A stretch of 64,000 nucleotides of DNA, taken from Phytomonospora sp040655735. GTDB taxonomy: Bacteria > Actinomycetota > Actinomycetes > Mycobacteriales > Micromonosporaceae. Position 1 is the stretch's first letter, and the number at the start of each line of letters is the position of its first letter. Of this stretch, positions 34,806 to 43,596 are shown in pieces. The translations under genes were made by a program, and so were the position numbers. The DNA lies in NCBI RefSeq assembly GCF_040655735.1, contig NZ_JBFAKK010000008.1:1-64000 (forward strand), given 5' to 3'. The notes below the pieces were generated by a model that saw only the letters and a program-made list of their open reading frames with translations, ran no database searches and was not told where the DNA came from.

Positions 34806-36005
34806 ATGATGTCTGAAGATGCGACCCCGCTAGGCGGCAACTCGAGCCACCGGCGGATCCGCGAGATGCTGGATGCCGCAGCGGCGCAGGGAACACCTGC
34901 GGCCGCTCCCTCTGAAGCCGCGCCTTTAAGGGGTGCGCGCAGAGAAGCTGATATGGCGGAGCCGTACCACGGGGAGCGGGAGATGCGGCAGATCTACACC
35001 GACGACGAGTCGGAGCGCAGAGCCAGTCGGGTTGGACCCGGCGGGGTGTATCCACAGACGCGCGGGCGTCATTCCGACGAGGACAAGGCGCAGGCCGCCG
35101 GCCTGCCCACGGGGCCGCGCAAGCCGCCCGAGGCTGAGGACGACCTGCCGCTGGCCCAAGAGGCCAAGCGCGCGGTCAAGGTCCTCAACCCCGGCGGAGC
35201 GGTCCTCATGCCGCGCCCGACGCACTGCCGAGTCATGGCGGTGGCCAACCAGAAGGGCGGCGTCGGCAAGACGACCAGTGCGGTGAACCTCGCTGTATCC
35301 CTTGCGCTGCACGGGAACCGGGTCATGGTCATCGACCTCGACCCGCAGGGGAACGCCTCCACCGGTCTCGGCGTCGACCACCACACCGAGGTCCCGAGCA
35401 TCTACGACTCGCTCATCGAGAGCGTGCCGCTCAACGAGGTCGCCACGACCGTCGACGGCATCCCGAACCTGTGGTGCGTGCCGGCGACCATCGACCTCGC
35501 CGGCTCCGAAGTCGAGCTGGTCTCGATGGTGGCCCGCGAGTCGCGGCTGCGCATGGCGATCGAAGGCTACGAGCAGGAGCTCGACTACGTCTTCATCGAC
35601 TGCCCGCCGTCGCTGGGTCTCCTCACCGTCAACGCGCTCGTCGCCGCGCAAGAGGTGCTCATCCCCATCCAGTGCGAGTACTACGCGCTGGAAGGTCTCG
35701 GGCAGCTGCTGCGCAACATCGAGCTCGTCAAAGCCCACCTGAATCCGCAGCTGCGGGTCTCGACGATTCTGCTCACCATGTACGACGGGCGCACCAAGCT
35801 CGCCGACCAGGTCGAGCAGGAGGTGCGCGGCCACTTCGGCGACACCGTCCTCAAGTCGGTCGTGCCCCGGAGCGTGCGCGTGTCGGAGGCGCCCGGCTAT
35901 GGCCAGTCGGTCATGACCTACGACCCGGGCTCGCGAGGAGCGACGAGCTACTTCGAGGCCGCCGAGGAGATCGCCGTTCGCGGCGCCGCGATGGGAGACC
36001 GGTAA
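34806..36005 (+). CDS. parA: Chromosome partitioning ATPase ParA
   Basis: About 399 residues from ATG 34806 (GAGG five bases upstream; ATG 34809 and GTG 34800 also fit). A long N-terminal extension of about 145 residues (rich in Arg/Glu) precedes the ATPase, as in streptomycetes. The deviant Walker A is VANQKGGVGKTTSAVNLAVS, followed by VIDLDPQGNASTGLGV and the Walker B region YVFIDCPPSLGLLTVNA. ParA dimers on DNA pull ParB-parS complexes and so segregate origins. Its stop overlaps the parB start by one base (TAATG). Confidence 0.96.
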   Translation: MMSEDATPLGGNSSHRRIREMLDAAAAQGTPAAAPSEAAPLRGARREADMAEPYHGEREMRQIYTDDESERRASRVGPGGVYPQTRGRHSDEDKAQAAGLPTGPRKPPEAEDDLPLAQEAKRAVKVLNPGGAVLMPRPTHCRVMAVANQKGGVGKTTSAVNLAVSLALHGNRVMVIDLDPQGNASTGLGVDHHTEVPSIYDSLIESVPLNEVATTVDGIPNLWCVPATIDLAGSEVELVSMVARESRLRMAIEGYEQELDYVFIDCPPSLGLLTVNALVAAQEVLIPIQCEYYALEGLGQLLRNIELVKAHLNPQLRVSTILLTMYDGRTKLADQVEQEVRGHFGDTVLKSVVPRSVRVSEAPGYGQSVMTYDPGSRGATSYFEAAEEIAVRGAAMGDR

Positions 36006-37177
36006 TGGCGCCGCCGAAGCGACGTGGCCTAGGGCGAGGCCTCGGGGCACTCATCCCGACCGACGTCTCCGACCTGACCCGCGAGACAAGCCCGGCTGCC
36101 ACGCCGGAGTTTCCCGCGCTGCACGCCGCCATGGACCAGCTGGAGAGGCAGCGGGCTGAGCGGCCGACTCCGCCCGACGTTCCCGAGCAGTTCGTTGTTC
36201 CACGTGAAGCATCGCTGCACGGCGACGCTCCCAAGCCCAAGGAAACCCTTGCGGCCGCCGAGCCCGGCGAACAGGCCAAGCCGGTCGCCGCCGCCGAGGA
36301 AGACGACGAACTCGACCTCGAACCGGTTCCCGGCGCGAAGTTCCGCTTCGTGCCGCTCGACCAGATCCTGGTCAACCCGAAGCAGCCGAGGGAGGTCTTC
36401 GACGAGGACGCCCTTGAGGAGCTGAAGACCTCGATCCGCGAAGTCGGGCTCCTCCAGCCCATCGTGGTGCGCCCCTACACGCAGGAAACCGAGCACGGCA
36501 CCCTCTCCCGTTACGAGCTCATCATGGGCGAGCGTCGCCTGCGCGCCAGCCGGGCGATCGGCCTCGACTCGATTCCCGCGATCGTGCGGGAAACCCGCGA
36601 CGAGGACATGCTTCGCGACGCCCTCCTGGAGAACATCCACCGCGCGCAACTGAACCCCCTCGAAGAGGGCGCGGCCTACCAGCAGCTCCTCGAAGAGTTC
36701 GGGGTGACGCAGGAGGAGCTGTCGCGCCGGATCGGGCGCAGCCGGCCGCAGATCTCGAACACGATCCGCCTGCTGAACCTCCCGGGTGCCGTCCAGCGCC
36801 GGGTCGCCGCCGGTGTCCTCACCGCGGGCCACGCCCGCGCGCTGCTCGGGCTGGGCCTGGCCGAGCAGCAGGAGCACCTGGCGAAGCGCATCGTTGCCGA
36901 GGGACTCTCGGTGCGTACGACCGAGGAGATCGTCCAGGACCTGACGGCGGTCGCCTCCCCCGAGGAAGTGACCGATCCCGTCACCGGCAAGCGGAAGGTC
37001 AAGGCGCACGCGCCCGGCGTCGAGGAGCTGTCGAACCGGCTCGCCGACCACTTCGACACACGTGTGAAGGTCAACCTCGGGCAGCGGAAGGGGCGGATCA
37101 TGATCGAGTTCGCCACGGTCGCCGACCTCGAACGCATCATCGGCGTGATGGGCATGAAGCCGAAGAACGAGGACTAG
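36005..37177 (+). CDS. parB: Chromosome partitioning protein ParB (CTPase)
   Basis: 390 residues from ATG 36005. N-terminal ParA-interaction peptide (KRRGLGRGLGALIP). The CTP-binding ParB/Srx domain has IVVRPYT, GERRLRASRAIG (GERRLR at about 175-180) and ENIHRAQLNPLEEG. The HTH (VTQEELSRRIGRSRPQISNT) recognises parS, and the C-terminal dimerisation domain ends MGMKPKNED. ParB loads at parS and slides as a CTP clamp. A degenerate parS (36197) lies within its own coding region. A strong terminator follows 35 bases after the stop. Confidence 0.97.
   Translation: MAPPKRRGLGRGLGALIPTDVSDLTRETSPAATPEFPALHAAMDQLERQRAERPTPPDVPEQFVVPREASLHGDAPKPKETLAAAEPGEQAKPVAAAEEDDELDLEPVPGAKFRFVPLDQILVNPKQPREVFDEDALEELKTSIREVGLLQPIVVRPYTQETEHGTLSRYELIMGERRLRASRAIGLDSIPAIVRETRDEDMLRDALLENIHRAQLNPLEEGAAYQQLLEEFGVTQEELSRRIGRSRPQISNTIRLLNLPGAVQRRVAAGVLTAGHARALLGLGLAEQQEHLAKRIVAEGLSVRTTEEIVQDLTAVASPEEVTDPVTGKRKVKAHAPGVEELSNRLADHFDTRVKVNLGQRKGRIMIEFATVADLERIIGVMGMKPKNED
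36197..36210. other. Degenerate parS inside parB
   Basis: GTTCCACGTGAAGC differs from consensus at two positions (4 and 13). It lies in the parB coding sequence at VPREA. Binding would be weaker and is unproven. Confidence 0.45.
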
Positions 37178-37184
37178 CGCAGGT

Positions 37185-37208
37185 TCGCCGTTTCACGTGA
37201 AACGGCGA
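37185..37208. other. parS site within a 24-bp perfect palindrome
   Basis: The exact parS at 37190-37203 is extended by five matching bases on each side (TCGCC / GGCGA) to a 24-bp perfect palindrome just downstream of parB. Confidence 0.92.
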
Positions 37209-37212
37209 TGAT

Positions 37213-37242
37213 GAAAGCCGGGTGGTTCGCCACCCGGCTTTC
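37213..37242 (+). terminator. Terminator after parAB
   Basis: GAAAGCCGGGTGG, loop TTCG, CCACCCGGCTTTC: a 13-bp perfect stem with a stable UUCG tetraloop, 36 bases after parB. No long U-tract but the arm ends CTTTCG. Confidence 0.85.
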
Positions 37243-37271
37243 GTGTTCCCGGTGCCGAGAAGGGAGACGCC

Positions 37272-38168
37272 GTGCGCCTCTACCTCAAACCCGCCGTGCC
37301 GTCCGATGCCAAGTCCATCGACGCTCTCCTCACGGACCATTCCAGGGCGCACACCGGTCGGGGATCCCCGACCGGTGTCGCCAAGGCGAGACTCAGGACC
37401 CCGGGAACCGTCTCCGCCATCGTCGCGGCGGCAGACCGGCGAGCGATCGGGTTCGGGCACGTGTGGCGCGACGGGGAAGTCGCCCGCTGCCTCGTCGTCG
37501 CTCGCCCCGACGTCTGGGGAGGGCGGCCGATCGTCGCTGCCCTCGTCTCCTTCGCGGAGCGCCGGGCGGTGTCGGTCGGTGCCGGGACTTTGAAGGTGCA
37601 CTCGAACGCCACGGACTCCGTCCTCGGGGATGTGCTGGCGTCGACCTCGTTCGAGCCGGTGACTCGGATATCCCGCATGCGCGTCGACTTGGCGAGCCGG
37701 CCCACCTCGGTGGCGCCGCCGCCCGGTGTGGACGTCGGTCGCTTCGACGAGGAGCGCGACTCCGGGGAGATCTACGCCGTGGCGCACGAAGTGTTTCCCG
37801 AAGGAAACAACGAGCCGGCGTGGTGGCGCGATCATCGCGAGAATCCCCTGCGGCCGTACGATCCGGCGCTGTGGATCGTGGCTCGCCGGGACGGAAGGAT
37901 CGTGGGCTTCGCCCTCGGTTCCCGGCGGATGGAGGACGGCGGACCCGTCGGGTATCTCGGAGGGTTCGGCGTCCGCGAGTCGGAACGCGGGCACGGGATC
38001 GGGCAGGCGCTGCTGGTCGCCATGATGGACGCGTTCATCGACCGAGGGTTTCCCGCGATGACCCTCAGCGTCTCGACGGGAAACCGGACAGGAGCGCTGT
38101 CCCTGTACCGAAAGTTCGGGATGACCGAGGCGCCCGAGTCGACCGAGTGGATGAAGCGACTCGGGTGA
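37272..38168 (+). CDS. GNAT family N-acetyltransferase (two-domain)
   Basis: 298 residues from GTG 37272 (AAGGGAG upstream). The C-terminal GNAT domain (about 155-298) has the acetyl-CoA motif VRESERGHGIGQALLVAMMD and the B motif TLSVSTGNRTGALSLYRKFG. The N-terminal half looks like a second, degenerate GNAT fold (VSAIVAAADRRAIGFGHVWR, VAALVSFAERRAVSVGAGTL) without a clear Q/RxxGxG/A motif. Substrate unknown. Located right after parAB. Confidence 0.87.
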   Translation: MRLYLKPAVPSDAKSIDALLTDHSRAHTGRGSPTGVAKARLRTPGTVSAIVAAADRRAIGFGHVWRDGEVARCLVVARPDVWGGRPIVAALVSFAERRAVSVGAGTLKVHSNATDSVLGDVLASTSFEPVTRISRMRVDLASRPTSVAPPPGVDVGRFDEERDSGEIYAVAHEVFPEGNNEPAWWRDHRENPLRPYDPALWIVARRDGRIVGFALGSRRMEDGGPVGYLGGFGVRESERGHGIGQALLVAMMDAFIDRGFPAMTLSVSTGNRTGALSLYRKFGMTEAPESTEWMKRLG

Positions 38169-38184
38169 TTCCGGCTGGGCCGCC

Positions 38185-38198
38185 GTTTCACGTGAAAC
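38185..38198. other. parS site
   Basis: Exact GTTTCACGTGAAAC, 16 bases after the acetyltransferase stop. Confidence 0.95.
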
Positions 38199-38253
38199 AT
38201 CGGGCAGGCCGAGGATCGCTCGCTTCGTTGCGGCGGTTGGGCGCGCGGCTCCC

Positions 38254-38267
38254 GTTTCACGTGAAAC
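38254..38267. other. parS site
   Basis: Exact GTTTCACGTGAAAC. Confidence 0.95.
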
Positions 38268-38462
38268 ATCGCGGTGCGGTTGGGGACGGGCCTTCCTTTC
38301 CGACCTCCCGGTTCTGGGCGATAGTTGAAGCTCGCCCTTCCGATGTGGTGCCCGGGGTGCTCGGCGGATCCCCGAGTCGTCGAATGCGGAGCTACCTTTC
38401 GCCGTCCCGAAAGAAGGGTTGCGGAGGCGACGGCGGTCGTGAGCCGGTACCGGTCGCGGCTT

Positions 38463-38476
38463 GTTTCACGTGAAAC
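38463..38476. other. parS site
   Basis: Exact GTTTCACGTGAAAC, flanked TG and ATCG as in TGTTTCACGTGAAACA. Confidence 0.95.
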
Positions 38477-38542
38477 ATCGCCGGGAGGGAGCGGCCGGTG
38501 AGAGGAATCGGTTGGCCTTCAGGCGGGAAGGGCGAAGGCTTC

Positions 38543-38556
38543 GTTTCACGTGAAAC
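38543..38556. other. parS site
   Basis: Exact GTTTCACGTGAAAC. Confidence 0.95.
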
Positions 38557-38607
38557 ATCGGGCCGGGCCTCCGAGGAAGGAGCGACGGAGAACCGGCACC
38601 GGCGCTC

Positions 38608-38633
38608 GCGGCCGTTTCACGTGAAACGGCCGC
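38608..38633. other. parS site within a 26-bp perfect palindrome
   Basis: The exact parS at 38614-38627 is extended by GCGGCC on the left and GGCCGC on the right to a 26-bp perfect palindrome, the longest in the set. Confidence 0.93.
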
Positions 38634-38940
38634 CGCCGTTTCTGAGTTCTTGGTTGGGCGGCGGAGTTCAGTTGGGTCGGCCAGCTGGTGTGGATGAGCG
38701 GCCGATCCCGACGCTTGTCGCGGCGAGCCCTCCGACGGGATCCCTTTGGGGGCAGCGGAAGTAGCGCCGAGTGTCGCCAATCTCGGGTCAGCGTCGAGTC
38801 CTTCGCCGTCGACGCGCGGCGCGCGTCGAGGAGTCTGCGATCGCACCCAGAGGTCCTCGGCGATCCGCTCCGCGCGGTATCTCGGTCTGCGATGGCGACG
38901 GCGACGGGGAAGGCGACAGAGACGGGTCGGTGCGCGAGCT

Positions 38941-38954
38941 GTTTCACGTGAAAC
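38941..38954. other. parS site
   Basis: Exact GTTTCACGTGAAAC, last exact site of the second cluster. Confidence 0.95.
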
Positions 38955-39135
38955 ATCGGCCCGGGACGGCGGTGCCGTGAGCGGGTGGCCGGCCGGCCGG
39001 TTGTGGGGGACCCGCGTCGCTCGACTGTCGTCGCATCAGCCGACCATCCTGGCGAGCGATCGTCGGGGGTGAGGAGACTGCGGTGGAACCGAAACCCGCG
39101 CACCTCGACACAGCGCCCAGGCGGGAAACCGTGAT

Positions 39136-39149
39136 GTTTCACGTGGAAC
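39136..39149. other. Variant parS site
   Basis: GTTTCACGTGGAAC has one mismatch from the consensus. Confidence 0.65.
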
Positions 39150-39297
39150 ATCGCGGGCCGCCCACACGTCGGTGAGGCGTAGCCAAAGCCAACTCTGCGG
39201 CCGGTGGGCGTGAGCCCTGCTACGTCCGGGTGTGAGCTTGCCCGGATTATGGGAATCGGACGTGCGTCACCCCTGGTGATCGGTCACTCTTGACCAC

Positions 39298-39840
39298 GTG
39301 TCTTCTTCCACGCTCACCGGGGAGATCGGCGTCCTAGTCGATCCGCCCGTCACCGCCGACCTCGTCAACGAGATGACCGACCTGTGGGTCCGGGTCACCA
39401 ACGCGGGTGGATCCGCGGGCTTCGTCGCCCCGGTGACCGTCCCAGAGGTGCGACCGACCACCGTGTCGATCCTCGCGCGAGTGATCGACGGGACGGACAC
39501 CCTGGTGGCCCTCACGGAAGGAGAAACCATTGTCGGCTGGTGCGTCCTCGCGTCCAACGACAGTCCGCCGCGACAGGGATGGCGTACGGTCCGGCACGTT
39601 CAGGTCGACCCCGACCGGCAGGGCGCGGGACTCGGCGGGCGGCTGCTCGCCGCGGTCGACACCGTCGCCCGCAGTGTGCTCGCGCTCGAAGCGCTGAGCC
39701 TCAAGGTTCGCTCCGGCACGGGTGCCGAAGAGTTCTATCTGCGCCACGGATTCGTCGAAGTCGGGCGACTCCCCCAGGCGGTCAAGATCTCCGCCGACGA
39801 CTACCGCGACGACATCATCATGTGGCGGCGCCTGCGTTAG
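39298..39840 (+). CDS. GNAT family N-acetyltransferase
   Basis: 180 residues from GTG 39298. GNAT features: TLVALTEGETIVGWCVLASN, acetyl-CoA motif VQVDPDRQGAGLGGRLLAAV and the late strand-helix RSGTGAEEFYLRHGFVEVGR. No ribosome binding site precedes the start, so leaderless translation or a different start is possible. A hairpin follows the stop. Substrate unknown. Confidence 0.85.
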   Translation: MSSSTLTGEIGVLVDPPVTADLVNEMTDLWVRVTNAGGSAGFVAPVTVPEVRPTTVSILARVIDGTDTLVALTEGETIVGWCVLASNDSPPRQGWRTVRHVQVDPDRQGAGLGGRLLAAVDTVARSVLALEALSLKVRSGTGAEEFYLRHGFVEVGRLPQAVKISADDYRDDIIMWRRLR

Positions 39841-39849
39841 CCGCCCGCT

Positions 39850-39877
39850 CATCAGGCGGCCTCGCCGGCGCCTGATG
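39850..39877 (+). terminator. Hairpin after the acetyltransferase gene
   Basis: CATCAGGCG and CGCCTGATG form a 9-bp stem with a 10-base loop, 10 bases after the stop; GGGTTTCCC follows. Confidence 0.6.
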
Positions 39878-39941
39878 CCGGGTTTCCCACACGCTCGAAC
39901 CCGTGCGGGAGACCTTGTCGGCAGTGGACGCCGTCGTCGAT

Positions 39942-39955
39942 GTTTCACGTGAAAC
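39942..39955. other. parS site
   Basis: Exact GTTTCACGTGAAAC, about 100 bases upstream of the HIT-like gene. Confidence 0.93.
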
Positions 39956-40052
39956 GGTGCCCTCGCCGCTCGACAGCGGCGGGGGTTTCCTTTCGGTGAA
40001 AGTGGACGCCGGGCGGTGCCGGATGTCGCCCGGACCCGGTACCGTGCCAGGC

Positions 40053-40598
40053 GTGGCAGCCGACGCGCAGGGACCCCGACTACCCGACTTCGTGGCGTGG
40101 CCGTCGTTCCCCTTCACCGGTGAACTTCGGCTCAAGCCCATCGACGAGCCCGTCGGCGTCGAACCGCCGAGACGCGGTGAGGATCCCGCCGAGTGCCCCT
40201 CGTGCGCCTCCACCGACGCCGACTACCTCTGGACCGACGACCGCTGGCGCGTCAAGGGACTCCCCAAGCCCAGCGGTCTGCCGATGGTCCTCATCCTCGA
40301 GACGCGCTCGCACCTCGACCTCGGCGACCTCTCGACGATGCACGCCGCCGAACTCGGCGTCCTCACCGTCCGCCTGGAGCGCGCGATCCGCTCGCTCGAC
40401 GGCGTCGGCCGCGTCCACGTCGCCCGCTGGGGAGACTCCAGCGCGCACCTTCAGGTGTGGTTCCTCGCGCGCCCTTACGGCCGGCTGAACATGCGCGGCC
40501 CGTTCATGACGATGTGGGACGACATCCTGCCGCCCGTCGAGGAGAAGAAGTGGCGGGAGGATCTCGACTTCCTCGCCGCCTACCTCAACGACGGCTAA
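40053..40598 (+). CDS. HIT-like conserved protein
   Basis: About 181 residues from GTG 40053; GTG 40044 or a longer upstream frame is possible. CPSCASTDADYLWTDDRWRV has a CxxC pair, and GLPMVLILETRSHLDLGDLS, VRLERAIRSLDGVGRVHVAR and SAHLQVWFLARPYGRL follow the fold of HIT superfamily nucleotide hydrolases or transferases. The canonical His triad is degenerate (HLQVW in place of HxHxH), so activity is uncertain. It overlaps the convergent ddl stop by 4 bases. Confidence 0.72.
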   Translation: MAADAQGPRLPDFVAWPSFPFTGELRLKPIDEPVGVEPPRRGEDPAECPSCASTDADYLWTDDRWRVKGLPKPSGLPMVLILETRSHLDLGDLSTMHAAELGVLTVRLERAIRSLDGVGRVHVARWGDSSAHLQVWFLARPYGRLNMRGPFMTMWDDILPPVEEKKWREDLDFLAAYLNDG

Positions 40599-41587
40599 CG
40601 CCGGATGGCGTTGCGCACCAGCGATGCCAGCAGATGCCCGACGCCGATACCGGCGGCGCGGGCGGCGTGCGGAAGCAGCGACGTCTCGGTCATCCCCGGC
40701 GCCACGTTCGCCTCCAGGAAGGCCGGCTCACCGTCGGGCGGCACCATGAGGTCCACCCGCGACAGGTCGCCCAGCGCGAGCGCCTTGTGCGCGGCGACGG
40801 CGATCTCGGCGACGCGCTCGGCGACGTCGGCGGGCAGACGTGCGGGGCAGTGCCACGTGGTCGCGCCGGCGTTGTAGCGGGCGACGTAGTCGTACTCGCC
40901 GCCCTTCGGTGCGATCTCCACGGCGGGAAGGGCGCGGGGGCCGTCGCCGAGGTCGACGACGGAGACGGCGATGTCGGCGCCCGGCACGAAGCGTTCGATG
41001 AGCGCGGTGTCGCCGTAGGCGAAGGCGGCCATCATCGCCGCGGGCAGTTCGCCGGCGGTCGAGACGCGCTGGACGCCGAGACCCGAACCGCCGCGAGAAG
41101 GTTTTACGACGAGTGGGAGGCCCATGCTGTCGCCGATGCGTTCGAGGAGCGCTCCGGCACCGAGATCGGAGAAGGTCTCGCGCGGCAGGGCGATCCAGTC
41201 GGGCGTGGTGATGCCCGCCTCGCGCACGAGGGTCTTCGCTCCCGGCTTATCCCACGCCCGGCTCGCCGAGGTCGCCGAGGGACCCACGTAGGGCACCCCC
41301 AGAAGCTCCAGGACGCCCCGAAGGGACCCGTCCTCCCCTGTGGCACCGTGCAGCGCGAAAACGACCGCGTCGGGCGGATCCTTGGCCAGGGTCGACAGCA
41401 GCGAGGAGTCGACGTCGGAGATCTCGGCGTGGACGCCGAGTTCGCCGAGCGCATCGGCGATCCGGCGTCCCGAGCGCAGAGACACGTCGCGTTCGTAGGA
41501 GAGGCCGCCGGCGAGGATCAGGACGCGGGCGTCGGCCAGTTCGGCGATGGCCTGGGCTGCGGCGGGCTCCGATCCGCTGGCGCTCAT
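40595..41587 (-). CDS. ddl: D-alanine--D-alanine ligase
   Basis: 330 residues. ATP-grasp ligase that makes D-Ala-D-Ala for peptidoglycan. Motifs: LILAGGLSYERDVSLRSGRR, FALHGATGEDGSLRGVLELL, PLVVKPSRGGSGLGVQRV, VDLMVPPDGEPAFLEANVAP then GMTETSLLPHAA. The usual HGxxGEDG and NxxPGxT signatures are present (here EANVAPGMT). The start overlaps the aminotransferase stop (ATGA), so they are co-translated. Confidence 0.93.
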   Translation of the reverse strand: MSASGSEPAAAQAIAELADARVLILAGGLSYERDVSLRSGRRIADALGELGVHAEISDVDSSLLSTLAKDPPDAVVFALHGATGEDGSLRGVLELLGVPYVGPSATSASRAWDKPGAKTLVREAGITTPDWIALPRETFSDLGAGALLERIGDSMGLPLVVKPSRGGSGLGVQRVSTAGELPAAMMAAFAYGDTALIERFVPGADIAVSVVDLGDGPRALPAVEIAPKGGEYDYVARYNAGATTWHCPARLPADVAERVAEIAVAAHKALALGDLSRVDLMVPPDGEPAFLEANVAPGMTETSLLPHAARAAGIGVGHLLASLVRNAIRR

Positions 41588-42873
41588 GGTCGCGGGACCA
41601 CGTCGTCGGATGCCGACGGGTGACTCTCGCCGAAGGTCTGGGACAGCGCGGACTGTTCGGTGATCACGTCGGCGAGCCTACGCACCCCCTCGCGGATGCG
41701 GTCGGCAGGAGGGAAGGAGAAGTTGAGGCGCATCTGGCCGCGTCCGGAGCCGTCGGCGAAGAAGCCGGTGCCGGGGACGTAGGCGACGCGTTGCTGGAGC
41801 GCGCGCGGCAGCATGGCCTTGGAGTCGAGCCCTTCGGGAAGCTCGGCCCACACGAACAGGCCGCCGCCGGGCTTGGTCCAGCGCATCCCGGCCGGCATGT
41901 AGTCGGCCAGGGCGCTCAGGAGCGCGTCGCGGCGGGAGCCGTAGAGCTGGCGGAAGGTCTTGACCTGTTCGCGCCAGGCCATCGTCGTCAGGTAGCGCAC
42001 GACGGCGGTCTGGGTGAGCGCGCTCGGGCAGAGGATGGCGGCCTCGGTGGCCAGGACGAGCTTGTCGCGGACGGCGGGCGGGGCCAGGACCCAGCCGACG
42101 CGCAGTCCGGCGGCGAAGGTCTTGGAGAAGGTGCCGACGTAGAAGATGCCCTTGCGGCGGCGGGCGCGCAGCGCCTTCGGCGGCTGGCCCTCGAAGCCGA
42201 GCGCGCCGTAGGGGTCGTCCTCGACGACGAGGAGGCCGGCTTCCTCGCAGATGTCCAGGACGCGTTCCCGGCGCTGCTCGGTGAGGGTGACGCCGGTCGG
42301 GTTCTGGTAGGTCGGCACGGTGTAGAGGAATTTCGGCCGTTTCCCGTGCTTGGCGAGATCGGCGAGGGTTTCCTCAAGCGCCTCGGGGATGAGCCCGTCG
42401 TCGTCGACCGGGACGTGCACGACCTCGCACTGGGCGGCCTGGAACACGCCGAGGGCGCCGACGTAGGTGGGGCCCTCGGCGATGACGACGTCGCCGGGGT
42501 CGCAGAAGATGCGGGTGATGAGGTCGAGAGCCTGCTGGGCGCCGACGGTGACGACCACGTCGTCGGGCGACGCGCCGACGGACAGATCGACTCCGGCGTC
42601 GGCCATGACCATGCAGATGGCCTCACGCAGTTGTGCGTCGCCCTGTCCGGGTCCGTAGAGGAGGGCCTTGGCGCCGTCGGTGGCGAGCATCTCGGCGAAC
42701 ATCTCGCCGACCTCGCCGAGCGGAAGCGCTGCGGTGTAAGGGTTCCCGCCCGCGAGGGAGACGATTTCGGGACGGCTCGCCACGGAGAAGAGTGCGCGGA
42801 TCTCCGACTGTGCCATGCCGTGGACCCGCTGCGCGTACCGATCTGTGTAGTCGTCGAGTGTCGTACCGGACAC
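41584..42873 (-). CDS. PLP-dependent aminotransferase (class I/II)
   Basis: 429 residues from GTG 42873 with GCAGGAGG upstream. Fold-type I aminotransferase: REIVSLAGGNPYTAALPLGE-like start (PEIVSLAGGNPY), GAQQALDLITRIFCDPGDVV, TVPTYQNPTGVTLTEQRRER, EDDPYGALGF and the PLP-lysine region FYVGTFSKTFAAGLRVGWVL. It resembles 2-aminoadipate/aromatic transaminases or MocR-type catalytic domains, without the GntR HTH. The substrate is unknown; coupling to ddl hints at an amino acid or D-Ala related supply role, which is inference. Confidence 0.9.
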   Translation of the reverse strand: MSGTTLDDYTDRYAQRVHGMAQSEIRALFSVASRPEIVSLAGGNPYTAALPLGEVGEMFAEMLATDGAKALLYGPGQGDAQLREAICMVMADAGVDLSVGASPDDVVVTVGAQQALDLITRIFCDPGDVVIAEGPTYVGALGVFQAAQCEVVHVPVDDDGLIPEALEETLADLAKHGKRPKFLYTVPTYQNPTGVTLTEQRRERVLDICEEAGLLVVEDDPYGALGFEGQPPKALRARRRKGIFYVGTFSKTFAAGLRVGWVLAPPAVRDKLVLATEAAILCPSALTQTAVVRYLTTMAWREQVKTFRQLYGSRRDALLSALADYMPAGMRWTKPGGGLFVWAELPEGLDSKAMLPRALQQRVAYVPGTGFFADGSGRGQMRLNFSFPPADRIREGVRRLADVITEQSALSQTFGESHPSASDDVVPRP

Positions 42874-42938
42874 GGCACCTCCTGCGGACGTAGAGATCTG
42901 CCATGCTACCGACACTTCTACGAATACGATAGGTAGCG

Positions 42939-43583
42939 ATGTCACGACGAATTGTGAGCTTGACGCTCGATGTGCTTGAGGACCTGCCGCGCCGATGCCG
43001 GGGATGTGTGTTCTGGGAGCTCGATCCGGTGGCCGCGGAGCAGGCTTGCGACGGCGGGGACGCCGGCTTCGAGAAGGAACTCTGGGTATCCACTGCCCTG
43101 CTGGAGTGGGGCGCGTGCGGCCGGGTGGCCTACGAGGGCGACACCCCGGCCGGTTACGTGCTGTACGCACCCCCGGCCTACGTGCCGCGTGCGGCCGCGT
43201 TTCCCTCGGCGCCGGTGTCGCATGACGCGGTGCTGCTGACGACGGCCCATGTGGTTCCCGAGTACGCCGGGAGCGGGATGGGGCGGGAGCTGCTGCAGTC
43301 GGCGGCGAAGGACCTGGCGCGCAGGGGGATGAAGGCGATCGAGGTGTTCGGCGACCAGCGCGGCGAGGAGCACGCGTGCGTGGCGCCGGCCGACTTCCTG
43401 CGCTCGGTGGGCTTCAAGACCGTGCGTTCCGACCCGCACTATCCGCGGTTGCGGCTGGAGCTGCGCACGGCGCTGTCGTGGCGGGCGGAGGTCGACAGGG
43501 CGCTCGACCAGCTCCTGGCGACGGCGGGTTCGGTGATCGGGGCGCAGGCGCGCGGCTCCTACGAGCGGGTGCGCGGGCACTGA
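42939..43583 (+). CDS. GNAT family N-acetyltransferase
   Basis: 214 residues from ATG 42939. Conserved actinobacterial protein found near trxA in several genomes: VLEDLPRRCRGCVFWELDPV with a CxxC pair, GDTPAGYVLYAPPAYVPRAA, TTAHVVPEYAGSGMGRELLQ (acetyl-CoA motif), GMKAIEVFGDQRGEEHACVA then FLRSVGFKTVRSDPHYPRLR. Divergent from the aminotransferase gene. Substrate unknown. Confidence 0.88.
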   Translation: MSRRIVSLTLDVLEDLPRRCRGCVFWELDPVAAEQACDGGDAGFEKELWVSTALLEWGACGRVAYEGDTPAGYVLYAPPAYVPRAAAFPSAPVSHDAVLLTTAHVVPEYAGSGMGRELLQSAAKDLARRGMKAIEVFGDQRGEEHACVAPADFLRSVGFKTVRSDPHYPRLRLELRTALSWRAEVDRALDQLLATAGSVIGAQARGSYERVRGH

Positions 43584-43596
43584 GTTTCCCGCCTGG

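Larger units (their letters stand above)
38169..39297. other. Gene-free region with a second parS cluster
   Basis: About 1.1 kb without a believable gene between two acetyltransferase genes. It holds six exact parS sites (38185, 38254, 38463, 38543, 38614, 38941) and one variant (39136). Open frames here start at the MFHVK reading of parS itself and have no similarity. No promoter or RNA gene was recognised. Confidence 0.75.

Noticed and set aside
38546..39151. Frames beginning MFHVK near parS sites
   Set aside because: ATGTTTCACGTGAAA reads as MFHVK; the repeated start is the parS motif, not a protein family.
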